The position numbers were made by a program, and so were the translations under genes. Below, in pieces: positions 34,085 to 42,724 of a stretch of 64,000 nucleotides of DNA; position 1 is the first letter of the stretch; each line of letters opens with the position of its first letter. The stretch is from Corynebacterium caspium DSM 44850 (GTDB taxonomy: Bacteria > Actinomycetota > Actinomycetes > Mycobacteriales > Mycobacteriaceae): contig NZ_CP047118.1 in assembly GCF_030440555.1 (NCBI RefSeq), positions 1,178,001 to 1,242,000 of the forward strand, written 5' to 3'. The notes under the pieces were generated by a model. It saw only the letters and a list, made by a program, of their open reading frames with translations, searched no databases and was not told the DNA's origin.

Positions 34085-34588
34085 TTAAGACGTGGGATTT
34101 TGCGCCTGCATCTTAGCTATTTGATCGCGGGCGCGGGGAGCTACTGCAGGATCGCATAAAATATCATAGCGGCCGGCCACAATGGTGCTTACAGAAGTAA
34201 AATCGCGTTTTCCTCTAGCCAGTGCATAAGGAATTGCAACCATTACAATGCCAAAACTTATGCCAAAGCTAACAGCCCAAATAATGGGTTCAATAAGGCT
34301 TTCACCAAAAACTCCGACAATAAGGCCAATAAATAGCCCCATCCACGCACCTGATAGGGCACCAGAAACTAAGACCTTGCCCCAGGTGAGCCGGCCGGTC
34401 ACATTTTCTACTTCCATAAGATCTACTCCGACGATGGTGAGTTTATCTACTGGAAAGTCCTGATCTGCCAGCATATCTACGGCCGCCTGGGCGTCGTTAT
34501 AGCTCTCAAAGCTGCCAACTGGCCAACCCGAGGGGCGTTGCCGCGCCAGAGTGCGATTTTTGTTATTAGCACGAGCATTTTGAGCCAT
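34085..34588 (-). CDS. General-stress (GSP17M/YflT-like) membrane protein
   Basis: A 167-residue protein. The N-terminal 60 residues match the general-stress domain pattern (PVGSFESYNDAQAAVDMLAD, then VDKLTIVGVDL). Two transmembrane segments rich in Gly follow (about residues 73-92 and 97-120). The C-terminus includes the pattern FTSVSTIVAGRYDILCD. Such proteins are widespread in actinobacteria, often misnamed magnesium transporters, and their function is unknown. GGGAGGA before ATG 34588 supports the start. It diverges from mrp. Confidence 0.78.
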   Translation of the reverse strand: MAQNARANNKNRTLARQRPSGWPVGSFESYNDAQAAVDMLADQDFPVDKLTIVGVDLMEVENVTGRLTWGKVLVSGALSGAWMGLFIGLIVGVFGESLIEPIIWAVSFGISFGIVMVAIPYALARGKRDFTSVSTIVAGRYDILCDPAVAPRARDQIAKMQAQNPTS

Positions 34589-34806
34589 CAGTTATCCTCC
34601 CTTAACTTCCCTATAACTTTCAGGTGATCCCAAACGAGCATAAAGCCGCGCACGGTACAGCCAGGACTCTTGTTATTTGTTATAACGATCCGCCTGCTCA
34701 AAAAGTTCCTAGATCAAAAAACCCGCACCCCACAGTTAGAGGTAGCATAGGGAAGCCTGATCAGCGTTTCATTGATTGAGGAAGCAGGCTAACGTAGGTA
34801 AGCATC

Positions 34807-35940
34807 ATGACGAAAATTACTGAATCCGCAGTTCGCGAAGCTCTCTCGCGTGTCGAAGACCCGGAACTAAATCGTCCAATTACTGATTTGGGAATGGTTA
34901 AATCCATTGCCATTAATGGTTCAAACGTGGATGTCGAAATCTATTTGACCATCGCAGCTTGTCCCATGCGAAATACTTTGCTCACTAACACTAAAGCAGC
35001 TGTGGAAGAAATTGAAGGCGTTACTAACGTCACTGCAACTGCTGATGTGATGAGCGATGATCAGCGCAGACAATTACGCAACACCTTGCGAGGCACTGCT
35101 TCAGAGCCAGAAATCCCCTTCTCTAAACCCGGCTCAACCACTCGGGTTTATGCGGTTGCCTCCGGAAAAGGCGGGGTAGGAAAATCCTCCGTAACGGTAA
35201 ATTTGGCCACTGCTTTAGCTGATCAAGGCCTGCGAGTTGGCATAATCGATGCTGATATTTATGGCCACTCCATTCCAACTTTGATGGGTTCTGATCAACA
35301 ACCCACCATGATGGAAGAAAACCTCATCATTCCCCCGGTTTCCCACGGGGTGAAAATAATCTCCATTGGCCATTTTGTGCAGGGTAACGCCCCCGTAGTC
35401 TGGCGCGGGCCAATGCTTCACCGCGCAATTCAGCAATTTTTGACAGATGTTTTCTGGGGCGACCTAGATATCCTATTCCTAGATCTTCCCCCTGGAACCG
35501 GCGATATCGCTATCTCTGTAGCCCAGCTGGTGCCCAACGCAGAATTACTAGTAGTAACTACTCCCCAACATGCTGCCGCAGAAGTCGCCGAGCGCGCGGG
35601 ATCAATCGCCCAGCAAACCCAACAACGCATTGGTGGAGTCATCGAAAATATGGGAACTATGACGCTTCCCGATGGCAGTACCATCGATATCTTTGGATCT
35701 GGCGGCGGACAAACAGTTGCAGATCGCCTCAGTACCTTCACCGGGGCGACGGTGCCACTTATGGGACAAATTCCCCTAGATCCCGCCCTGCGCATTCATG
35801 GAGACACCGGCAAACCTGTGGTAATCGCCGAACCAGATGCCCCAGCAGCAAAGGTATTTCGCGATATCGCCCAGCAGATCATTGTGCGCCGCAATTCGAT
35901 TGCCGGCAAACCTTTAAATTTAGGGGTCACGCGAAAATAG
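34807..35940 (+). CDS. mrp: Mrp/ApbC-family P-loop ATPase, iron-sulfur carrier type
   Basis: A 377-residue protein. An N-terminal DUF59/MIP18 domain (residues 1-90, with AACPMRNTL) is followed by the Mrp ATPase domain with the deviant Walker A ASGKGGVGKSSV (about 118-129), the switch segment IIDADIYGHSIPTL and LFLDLPPGTGD. Family members bind and deliver Fe-S clusters. The CxxC pair that many Mrp proteins carry after the VIENM motif is absent: the sequence there is IENMGTMTLPDGSTIDIFG. It converges on tatB with 13 bases between the stops. This arrangement next to sigE-tatB is conserved in Corynebacteriales. Confidence 0.92.
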   Translation: MTKITESAVREALSRVEDPELNRPITDLGMVKSIAINGSNVDVEIYLTIAACPMRNTLLTNTKAAVEEIEGVTNVTATADVMSDDQRRQLRNTLRGTASEPEIPFSKPGSTTRVYAVASGKGGVGKSSVTVNLATALADQGLRVGIIDADIYGHSIPTLMGSDQQPTMMEENLIIPPVSHGVKIISIGHFVQGNAPVVWRGPMLHRAIQQFLTDVFWGDLDILFLDLPPGTGDIAISVAQLVPNAELLVVTTPQHAAAEVAERAGSIAQQTQQRIGGVIENMGTMTLPDGSTIDIFGSGGGQTVADRLSTFTGATVPLMGQIPLDPALRIHGDTGKPVVIAEPDAPAAKVFRDIAQQIIVRRNSIAGKPLNLGVTRK

Positions 35941-35953
35941 CGACAAGTACTCC

Positions 35954-36451
35954 CTAAAGAATATCGTCCCAGGAAAACCCACCCGTTAAGCCACTGGCAT
36001 CATTATTATGGGCGGGTTTTTCCGGTGTGGGCCTCGGTGCAGACTCGGGTGCAGGCACTGGCGCACTCCCGGTGCTCCCGGTGCCCCCGGTGCCCCCGGC
36101 ACTCTTCGCAGGAGCACTCCTAGTAGTTGGGTCACCGGAGAAATCGAGGAGTTTCCGGGGATCAATATCTTCTAAGAAGCTCTCGTCTTCTTCGAAAAGA
36201 GCTTTGCTAAGTGCTTGTTTAGGACCTAAGGCCCGTAGCTTAGCAACTTCGGCTAAAGGGGCGCGAAATTCTTCGAACTCAGCGCCAAATTCGCCATTTA
36301 ATTCGGCTTTGGCACTTTTTATAGCTTTCCTAGCAGCATAAATGGCAGCCCGAATATCTTCGATTACCCCCGGAAGCTTTTCTGGCCCAATTACAATCAC
36401 AGCTATTACCAGAACTACAAAGAGCTCTCCCCAACCAATACTTTGAAACAT
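35954..36451 (-). CDS. tatB: Sec-independent protein translocase subunit TatB
   Basis: A 165-residue protein with one N-terminal transmembrane helix (VLVIAVIVIGPEKLPG), the Gly-Pro hinge and an amphipathic helix rich in Lys/Ala/Glu, as in TatB/TatA. The length and the acidic, disordered tail fit TatB. Tail residues are encoded by 9-base tandem repeats (GGTGCCCCC-like, + strand 36071-36097) giving Gly-Thr/Ser runs. It works with TatC to export folded proteins with twin-arginine signals. It is the third gene after sigE and its anti-sigma factor. Confidence 0.92.
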   Translation of the reverse strand: MFQSIGWGELFVVLVIAVIVIGPEKLPGVIEDIRAAIYAARKAIKSAKAELNGEFGAEFEEFRAPLAEVAKLRALGPKQALSKALFEEDESFLEDIDPRKLLDFSGDPTTRSAPAKSAGGTGGTGSTGSAPVPAPESAPRPTPEKPAHNNDASGLTGGFSWDDIL

Positions 36452-36473
36452 CTATGTATCCCTCTAAGCCGCT

Positions 36474-36911
36474 CTAGCTGTGTGAATCTAAGTTACCAGG
36501 TTTTCCGGAGGGCTCTCCCATGTCAGCAGGGGCACTACATCCCCCACGTTTCAAAATTCGAAATAATGTTTCTACTTTATCCAATAAAGTTTCAGGTTCT
36601 GGACAAGGGATATGAAAAGCATCTGGGCCAGGACAGCTGGCCTCCGCAATTTCAGTTAATTTAGCTACCAAAGCTTGCGGGGCACGAACATCGGCGGAAA
36701 AATTATTATAGTGCAATGCTTCTGCAGCGGCGCGCTGTTTTTGTACTTCAGTTTGGCAAGCCGGGCATTCTCGGAGGTGGTGACGAGCTCTGCGCCTGGC
36801 AGCTGGAATTAACTCATCATCTACATATGCCGCTATAGCCTCGGGATTTAGATGGTCTGTATGGGCAAATAATTTGCGCGCATAAGCCCCAGTGTGTTTT
36901 ACACCAGACAT
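36474..36911 (-). CDS. Anti-sigma factor of SigE (CseE/RseA type)
   Basis: A 145-residue protein with a zinc-binding anti-sigma motif: HHLRECPACQ (about residues 44-53), preceded by LNPEAIAAYVDDEL. No transmembrane segment is seen, so it is a cytoplasmic anti-sigma factor that should sequester SigE until surface stress releases it. It lies 75 bases downstream of sigE and 22 bases upstream of tatB. Confidence 0.85.
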   Translation of the reverse strand: MSGVKHTGAYARKLFAHTDHLNPEAIAAYVDDELIPAARRRARHHLRECPACQTEVQKQRAAAEALHYNNFSADVRAPQALVAKLTEIAEASCPGPDAFHIPCPEPETLLDKVETLFRILKRGGCSAPADMGEPSGKPGNLDSHS

Positions 36912-36986
36912 CTACACCCTTTCTCTTTCGGCCGTGTGGCCTTATCCACCTAGCCCAATTATAGAGCTTGGTGGTGTGCCTGAATC

Positions 36987-37592
36987 CTACACTGAACGCG
37001 GCAAGAGCAACCGGACGTCTTCACTGCCCTCAGCAGCAGCTTCCAAGGTTGCGCGCATCTGGGAACGCCCGCGGTGAATACGAGAACGCACCGTCCCCAT
37101 CTTCAAACCAAGAGTGTCAGCTATTTCCTCATAGGTCATTCCAACTACATCGCAAAGCACTACAGCCACCCTAAATTCTGGCCGCAATTGATCCAAAGCC
37201 TGCTGCAATGCGGGGGCTAAATGCTTGACATTATAGGTTTCCTCAGGCGTCATATCGGTGCCGGGCACGCGATCGTAATCCTCTGGAAGGCTTTCCATCC
37301 GAATGGTTTGGCGGTGGCGCACCATGTCTAAGAAAAGATTGGTGGTGATGCGATGCAACCAACCGCGGAAACTTCCTGCCTTATAGAGCTGCAAGGACCT
37401 AAAAACACGCATAAATGTTTCTTGGGTGAGATCTTCAGCATCATGTTGATTGCCGCTGAGACGATAAGCTAAGCGATAAACTGAATCGGCATGTTCAGCT
37501 ACTAGTTCTGCCCAAGTAGGCATATTCCCAGCACCTGCATCAAAAGCATCTGTACCTGAAAGCTCTAGCGGGTTATCGCTCTGCGTTTCCAT
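36987..37592 (-). CDS. sigE: ECF RNA polymerase sigma factor SigE
   Basis: A 201-residue ECF sigma factor. Region 2 is [20 protein letters not shown] followed by [12 protein letters not shown]. Region 4 is [20 protein letters not shown] with HRGRSQMR, the helix-turn-helix that reads the -35 element. The neighbourhood (anti-sigma factor, tatB, divergent O-methyltransferase) identifies it as the surface-stress sigma factor SigE of Corynebacteriales. The start ATG 37592 has no good ribosome-binding site; a leaderless mRNA is possible. Confidence 0.93.
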   Translation of the reverse strand: METQSDNPLELSGTDAFDAGAGNMPTWAELVAEHADSVYRLAYRLSGNQHDAEDLTQETFMRVFRSLQLYKAGSFRGWLHRITTNLFLDMVRHRQTIRMESLPEDYDRVPGTDMTPEETYNVKHLAPALQQALDQLRPEFRVAVVLCDVVGMTYEEIADTLGLKMGTVRSRIHRGRSQMRATLEAAAEGSEDVRLLLPRSV

Positions 37593-37659
37593 AATTACTA
37601 TTGTGGAGGTTTAGTCTGCCAGAGTCCATTCGATGAGCTTAAATCTTGCTGTGAATAGT

Positions 37660-37679
37660 TGTGTTTTCTCGAAAACACA
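37660..37679. promoter_or_regulatory. 20-bp perfect palindrome between sigE and O-methyltransferase gene
   Basis: TGTGTTTTC-TC-GAAAACACA has two perfect 9-base arms. It lies 68 bases before the sigE start and 91 bases before the divergent methyltransferase start. It has no T-tract and sits in a shared promoter region, so it looks like an operator for a dimeric regulator. It does not match the GlxR, LexA or McbR consensus as I know them. Confidence 0.55.
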
Positions 37680-37769
37680 TCAGGTATGCCCTGTTTAGAG
37701 CCCAATTTAAGCGGTATTTATGTGCGTCGTTAGCCACTGCTTGGCAAACTACGGCCTACACTAGGCGGC

Positions 37770-38456
37770 GTGACTGCTGAATCAACTGCTTTTTCTGCGC
37801 TAACTGACCTAATTAATTCCCACCCCACCGGACTAGGGGCTCCCGATGCGGCGCCTGCCTATAGCCAAGCTTTAGCGGAAGCGCGCGAATATGCCACCGA
37901 ATTTGGCTTGGTGACCCCAGATGAGGCTACTGGATCACTACTAGCTTCTTTAGCTGCCACCGCCCAGCCTGCGGGTGTAACTGGGGCGATTGTGGTTAGT
38001 CCAGCAGCTTGTGTGGTGGGTTTATATCTATTGCGCGGAGTGGGCGAAAAACAGACTATTACCTGCATTGATCCAGAAGCTGAACATATTCGACGGGCCC
38101 AAAAAGCTTTTCGGGCAGCCGGTCAAAGCTCAGCTAAAGCCCGCACTCTCACCGCGCGCCCTCTAGAAGTACTAAGCCGCATGGCCCCGGAAGCTTATCA
38201 ACTGGTTTATGCAGATATTTCACCCATGGATATTAAAGCCATGATTGAAACCGCCTTGCCACTACTTTGTCCTGGTGGATCCCTGGTACTAGGAGATGCC
38301 TTATTAGATGCCACTATCACCGATAAAACCCGCACTGATCGCTATACGGTGGCAGCTCGGGAAGCTTTCCAATTTGCCAATGCGCTAGACCCGAGCGCCT
38401 ATGTGGTTACGCATCTGCCTTTGGGCGCTGGATTAACTTTGATTACTCGTCGATAA
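37770..38456 (+). CDS. O-methyltransferase family protein
   Basis: A 228-residue class I SAM-dependent methyltransferase. The SAM-binding region ITCIDPEAEHIRRAQKAFRAAG corresponds to motif I/II of caffeoyl-CoA O-methyltransferase-like proteins, and YQLVYADI is motif III. The homologous gene lies divergent to sigE in related bacteria (mycobacterial Rv1220c-type). Substrate is unknown. The GTG start follows TACACT by only seven bases, so the transcript may be leaderless. Confidence 0.82.
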   Translation: MTAESTAFSALTDLINSHPTGLGAPDAAPAYSQALAEAREYATEFGLVTPDEATGSLLASLAATAQPAGVTGAIVVSPAACVVGLYLLRGVGEKQTITCIDPEAEHIRRAQKAFRAAGQSSAKARTLTARPLEVLSRMAPEAYQLVYADISPMDIKAMIETALPLLCPGGSLVLGDALLDATITDKTRTDRYTVAAREAFQFANALDPSAYVVTHLPLGAGLTLITRR

Positions 38457-38472
38457 GGATTCTTTAGGATGC

Positions 38473-38496
38473 CTGGCGTTGTTTCGAACACGCCAG
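38473..38496 (+). terminator. Possible terminator after O-methyltransferase gene
   Basis: CTGGCG and CGCCAG form a 6-bp stem around 12 bases; ATTTTAG follows after four bases. The U-tract is short. Confidence 0.35.
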
Positions 38497-38697
38497 CCAG
38501 ATTTTAGACAGGCCCATAGAAACGGCACTGTGGCCCTTTTTAGCTCCCGGCACCGGCACTGACCTGGAGTTATCGTTTGCTTTAAACCCCAGTTTTAGGT
38601 CATTCAACCTAGCCTCGGCGCACCTCGACAAGCAAATTCGGCATACTTAAGTCAAGAAATAGCCCATCCGGTGGCGAGAAAGGTAAGTGACCCCGCT

Positions 38698-40206
38698 ATG
38701 AATAACCCCCTGGCGCTGACTGAACCGCATCGTCCAGAACTGCACCTGACCGCTGAGAGAGGAGCCCTATATGCTCCTGCTGCAGTACTTATCGACGGCA
38801 CCACCTGGCATGTTTTCCACCAGTACCGGCTTAGCAGCGATGCTCCCTATACAGCTACCTCCCCGGCGCGCTGGGGCCACCAAGCTTCTGCCGGCGACTG
38901 TTTTAATTGGGAAGAATGCAATGACGTATTAGCCCCCACCGGATCTGAATTACTGGTGCGCGCTGGGGCCGTCGTGCCACAATCCTGCCAATACGATGGC
39001 GCCTATTTATACTTCACCTCAGTAACACCTGCTGGTACCCATATTGAATTAGCATTTATTCCTTCGCTAGAGGAATCAATTGCTGATACTTCCGATGATC
39101 CGCTTACTTTAGAACCTTCGGTGCAACGTTTAGGCCCTGTGGTAACCAATGAGCAAGGTGTGAATTTTGGGCTGCGCGATTTTCGTTCCCCCTGTGTCGT
39201 ACGTGGCTGGGCAGATGATAAGGCCCGAAATGCCGGCCACGAAGGCTTTTTAATGTTAGCTGTCACTGGCGATACAGAGACTCCAGGATTGGCGATCTTA
39301 GCTTCTGCTGATGGCCATTCCTGGCAGGTACAAGGGCCGCTGGAATTTGTCGGCAATTCCGGTATTGGAGAAAACATTCATCAGGTGGTGAGTCCCCGGA
39401 TTGCGCGTTTACGCGATGAAGTAGATGGCCAAATTTATGATGTCCTCATAGTAACCCTGGAAGAAAAAGGTATTGATATATCCGGTTACCTGGTAGGGAC
39501 ACTTCAGGGCACTAAATTTGTGGTTTCTAAGCCTTTTGAGCGCCTAGATTATGGCCATGATTTCACCCGCCCCCGCGGGAGTGCTGATACTAGTGGGCCA
39601 AGCTATGAGGGCACCGTGATTATGGGCCTTTTAAATGGGGTTGGCCGCCTGGATAATCCAGCTAATCACCTCTCGATGCGGGAAGAAGGTTGGGCAAATG
39701 TGCTCTCCTTACCGCGCATGGTTACTTTACAAGGTGGACGAATCTACCAAACTCCGATGCCTAAATTGGTAGCGGAAATAGCTAATACCCAAAATGCTCG
39801 TTCTTATACCGCAGTAGTAGATATCCCGCCGGGGGGCGAATTTGTGGTCGAGCTTTTCGATGCCAGCGCCAATATTGCAGCCCGCTTAGTGCATACCGGA
39901 ACCCATATTCACCTGGATCGCAGCATGAATCTGCACCATCAAGGCAGCCCCGTTGCTACTGCCCCAGTGCAAGGCCCTGGTTCTGGGAGCGGAAATTCGC
40001 ACTCCCTGACAGTAATTGTGGATGGATCCACCGTTGAGTTATTTGCCGATGGCGGTGCAGTAGCTATGGCCAGCCGCGTTTATTTTGATGGCGGATGCCA
40101 AAAACTGGTGCCTACAACTAAAAACGGTGCCAAGGTAGAAAATTCTTTCCATCGCTTGGCACGGTCTTTGAATACTCCTCTTCCCGTATGGGATGAGGAA
40201 TTATAA
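38698..40206 (+). CDS. GH32-like protein, probably without hydrolase activity
   Basis: About 502 residues with the layout of glycoside hydrolase family 32: an N-terminal five-bladed propeller region and a C-terminal beta-sandwich (the end has STVELFADGGAVAMASRVYF, the GH32 C-terminal pattern). The three catalytic motifs are not recognisable. The N-terminal WMNDPNG is replaced by GALYAPAAV, the RDP motif by FRSP, and the acid/base EC motif by GENIHQ. No signal peptide is visible. It may bind fructosyl sugars or have another role. ATG 38698 is preceded by GAGAAAGG at 12 bases; the frame also opens at GTG 38671. Confidence 0.7.
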   Translation: MNNPLALTEPHRPELHLTAERGALYAPAAVLIDGTTWHVFHQYRLSSDAPYTATSPARWGHQASAGDCFNWEECNDVLAPTGSELLVRAGAVVPQSCQYDGAYLYFTSVTPAGTHIELAFIPSLEESIADTSDDPLTLEPSVQRLGPVVTNEQGVNFGLRDFRSPCVVRGWADDKARNAGHEGFLMLAVTGDTETPGLAILASADGHSWQVQGPLEFVGNSGIGENIHQVVSPRIARLRDEVDGQIYDVLIVTLEEKGIDISGYLVGTLQGTKFVVSKPFERLDYGHDFTRPRGSADTSGPSYEGTVIMGLLNGVGRLDNPANHLSMREEGWANVLSLPRMVTLQGGRIYQTPMPKLVAEIANTQNARSYTAVVDIPPGGEFVVELFDASANIAARLVHTGTHIHLDRSMNLHHQGSPVATAPVQGPGSGSGNSHSLTVIVDGSTVELFADGGAVAMASRVYFDGGCQKLVPTTKNGAKVENSFHRLARSLNTPLPVWDEEL

Positions 40207-40209
40207 GCC

Positions 40210-41085
40210 CTAATCCTGTGGTTTAAGGGCTAGGCGGCTAATTGCAGCTCGGGCAGTAACTGTCATAGAAGGCGGTAATTTAGCTACCCGCGCTGCTAAT
40301 ACTTCTGGGGAAATATGCCTAGCAGATGGGCTCATCCCAATTTGGGAGGCAATTGAGGATTGATCTAATTCCATTTGGAATTCGATATATTCAACTGGGG
40401 CCGCAGGTACTAGATAATCTGCGGCTTGGGATATCATGCGCTCAACTTTGCCTGGCTCGACATCAATAATCCCGATAGGTTCGCGCAATTCAGCTAGGTG
40501 GCCAACATCTGCGCTCAGCACAATAACTTGGCCGCCAGGCTTTAGCACTCGGGCAAATTCTGCCGGGTTACGAGGGGCAAAAACCACCGTTATCACATCT
40601 ACGGAATCATCCTTAAGCGGTAAACGTGACCACACATCGGCAGCAACTGCCCCGACTTGCGAGTGACAAGTAGCTAAGCGCTTGGCGGCTGGAATAGAAA
40701 TATCGATACCAACCCCGCGAGAATTTAATACCGTATCTAGGGTGTGGGAGAGATAGTAGCCAGTGCCTGCACCTACCTCCATGATTATGGGATGGGCATC
40801 ATCTGGTACTTCTGCTTCATCCAAAGCAACCCCCACTGCTTCAGTAACTGCTTCCACAAAGGGGGCAAAATGTCCGCGAGATAGAAAAGCTTCTCGGCTT
40901 TGCAACATCTCCGGATTATCGCCGGAAAACTTCAGGCCGCCACCAGCAGATAAGGTCACATAACCTTGGCGGGCCACATCATAACTATGTCCAGATTCAG
41001 AAACTAAGCGCCGAAAATTATCCTCGCCGTGCAGCGCGGTTCCATCAATCGGGTCAGCTAGTACCTCAATGACATCTGCGAGCAT
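40210..41085 (-). CDS. RlmA-like 23S rRNA (guanine-N1) methyltransferase
   Basis: A 291-residue SAM-dependent methyltransferase. The order of motifs fits RlmA: an N-terminal module ending in SYDVARQGYVTL, then the SAM motif VGAGTGYYL and the catalytic-core stretch FAPRNPAEFARVLKPGG. RlmA methylates G745 or G748 in helix 35 of 23S rRNA. The N-terminal zinc-binding cysteines typical of RlmA are missing here: the first 50 residues contain no Cys. It converges on the GH32-like gene, with 3 bases between the two stops. Confidence 0.8.
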   Translation of the reverse strand: MLADVIEVLADPIDGTALHGEDNFRRLVSESGHSYDVARQGYVTLSAGGGLKFSGDNPEMLQSREAFLSRGHFAPFVEAVTEAVGVALDEAEVPDDAHPIIMEVGAGTGYYLSHTLDTVLNSRGVGIDISIPAAKRLATCHSQVGAVAADVWSRLPLKDDSVDVITVVFAPRNPAEFARVLKPGGQVIVLSADVGHLAELREPIGIIDVEPGKVERMISQAADYLVPAAPVEYIEFQMELDQSSIASQIGMSPSARHISPEVLAARVAKLPPSMTVTARAAISRLALKPQD

Positions 41086-41194
41086 CTGTTTCCTTCCGTC
41101 GGAAGCTCTTAAACTTCCGGTGGCAATTATGTAGCTTTAGAGCCTAGCGGGAAAGTCTCCGCAGTGCGCTAATAGGGTGACCAAGTGGGCATAT

Positions 41195-41238
41195 AAAAAG
41201 CCCGGACCTTAGGAATTATCCCAGATCCGGGCTTTTAA
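41195..41238. terminator. Strong bidirectional terminator downstream of DUF3117 gene
   Basis: AAAAGCCCGGA and TCCGGGCTTTT form an 11-bp perfect stem with T-runs on both sides. Confidence 0.85.
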
Positions 41239-41311
41239 TAAGTTGCTATAGGAGACGTTTAGACCCTGCAGCTTTCTCAACGGTGCTATTGGTTTTTAGC
41301 CAGTGAAGCAC

Positions 41312-41482
41312 TTAACTAGTTGCTGCCTCAGTAAGCAAAGCTCCCAATTCGGCAGCTTCCTCATGAGTTAGCTCGATGACCAAACGCCCACCGCCGTCCG
41401 AGGGAATTCGCATAACAATCTTGCGGCTTTCCTCAACTGCTTCCATCGGACCGCTACCAGTGCGAGGTTTCATCGCTGCCAT
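41312..41482 (-). CDS. DUF3117 small protein (56 residues)
   Basis: A short gene with a clear family match: MAAMKPRTGSGPMEAV at the start, then KIVMRIPSDGGGRLVIEL and THEEAAELGALL. This DUF3117 pattern is almost invariant in actinobacteria (Rv1211-type). AAAAGGAG lies ten bases before the ATG. The protein is small and soluble, and its function is unknown. The terminator downstream shows that it has its own transcript end. Confidence 0.9.
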   Translation of the reverse strand: MAAMKPRTGSGPMEAVEESRKIVMRIPSDGGGRLVIELTHEEAAELGALLTEAATS

Positions 41483-41500
41483 AGGATCAGGGCTCCTTTT

Positions 41501-41845
41501 CTACACATTCTTGGGTTCCTTGACAATTGTAGTCTTTTTATTCCTCTGGGGCGCTACAAGCTGCATATTTTCTAATTTTATTTGTAATTCCTGGGAATGT
41601 TCAATCAGTTCTTGGAGTACTGCATCGACTTGTTCTTGGCGATAACCCCGCGCAACCACTTCAAATTTAAGGGCCGCAAAATCCCCAGAGGCTATTGCCG
41701 CAGAGTTATTTGCAAGAACTTCCTGGCGTGCAGTTTCGCTTTCTAATGGCGGCATCAACTCCCCGCGCCCAAAAATTTTGCCCCACAGCAAATTACCTAA
41801 AATAGTAAAAATCGCTAATGCGGCGATAAGAATGAACCAAGCCAT
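41501..41845 (-). CDS. Membrane-anchored DivIVA-type small protein
   Basis: A 114-residue protein with one N-terminal transmembrane helix (FILIAALAIFTILGNLLWG). Its soluble part contains the DivIVA-domain pattern FEVVARGYRQEQVDAVLQEL, then a helix that may coil. Similar proteins are conserved in Corynebacteriales and may sit at the poles or septum. It starts 48 bases after the LOG-family gene stop and lies just upstream of the DUF3117 gene. Confidence 0.7.
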   Translation of the reverse strand: MAWFILIAALAIFTILGNLLWGKIFGRGELMPPLESETARQEVLANNSAAIASGDFAALKFEVVARGYRQEQVDAVLQELIEHSQELQIKLENMQLVAPQRNKKTTIVKEPKNV

Positions 41846-41893
41846 TATATTTATCCTAAATCTTTACTAAAACACGAATAGAGCCGAAGGGAT

Positions 41894-42670
41894 TTAACAG
41901 GCGCCGTTAACCTCTGGGTTTCGCGGTTGAAAACGCATAATATGCTCCACTGCCTCGCTTACGGAATCTGTAAGTAAGAAAATATCCATATCTGCTGCAT
42001 CAATTAGGCCCTCACCTACTAAACGTTGCTGCAGCCAATCAACTAAACCAGCCCAAAAATCACTACCTAATAATACAATCGGATAGTTATTCATTTTAGA
42101 ATTTTGGACCAAACACAGCACTTCAAAGAGTTCATCTAAAGTGCCAAAACCACCGGGGAGACAAATAAAGCCGCGAGAATATTTCAACAACATTACTTTG
42201 CGCACAAAAAAGTAACGGAAATTGACCCCAAGGTCTACCCACGGGTTCAAATGTTGCTCATGAGGTAGTTCAATGCCTAAGCCAACAGAAAGCCCTCCAG
42301 CTTCACTACACCCCCGATTAGGGGCTTCCATCAACCCAGGACCACCCCCAGTAACTACAGCAAAACCATTCTTGGCAAGCTCGGCTCCTAATTCCAGACC
42401 CTGGGCATAAACCGGTGAATCCTGATCCACCCGCGCCGAACCAAAAACAGTAACCGCAGGAGGCAAAGTGGCTAAAGCGTCGAAAGCAGACACAAATTCC
42501 GCCTGAATACGCAGGGTGCGCCAGGTATCATCGTGCATCCATTCGGTATTTTTACTCGGTGCTAAAAGGCGATAATCATAAGTTGAATCTGATTTAGATT
42601 TAGGCCTAACCAATACTGGGCCCCGAAGTTGGCGCGGAGAACTATAAGGATCAACTTTGTTTTCAGACAT
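41894..42670 (-). CDS. LOG-family (TIGR00730) nucleotide hydrolase
   Basis: A 258-residue Rossmann-fold protein. The hallmark motifs are GGGPGLMEAPNRG and PGGFGTLDE, with Arg/Glu residues that in cytokinin-activating LOG enzymes bind and cleave nucleoside 5'-monophosphates to base and ribose 5-phosphate. Bacterial members act on AMP or related nucleotides. The N-terminal 50 residues are an extension. It diverges from the three-permease cluster. Confidence 0.85.
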   Translation of the reverse strand: MSENKVDPYSSPRQLRGPVLVRPKSKSDSTYDYRLLAPSKNTEWMHDDTWRTLRIQAEFVSAFDALATLPPAVTVFGSARVDQDSPVYAQGLELGAELAKNGFAVVTGGGPGLMEAPNRGCSEAGGLSVGLGIELPHEQHLNPWVDLGVNFRYFFVRKVMLLKYSRGFICLPGGFGTLDELFEVLCLVQNSKMNNYPIVLLGSDFWAGLVDWLQQRLVGEGLIDAADMDIFLLTDSVSEAVEHIMRFQPRNPEVNGAC

Positions 42671-42724
42671 AGCTATCTAACCTAGCGCGTTTTCAGTTTG
42701 CCTCGCACGCTACAGTTTTTGATC

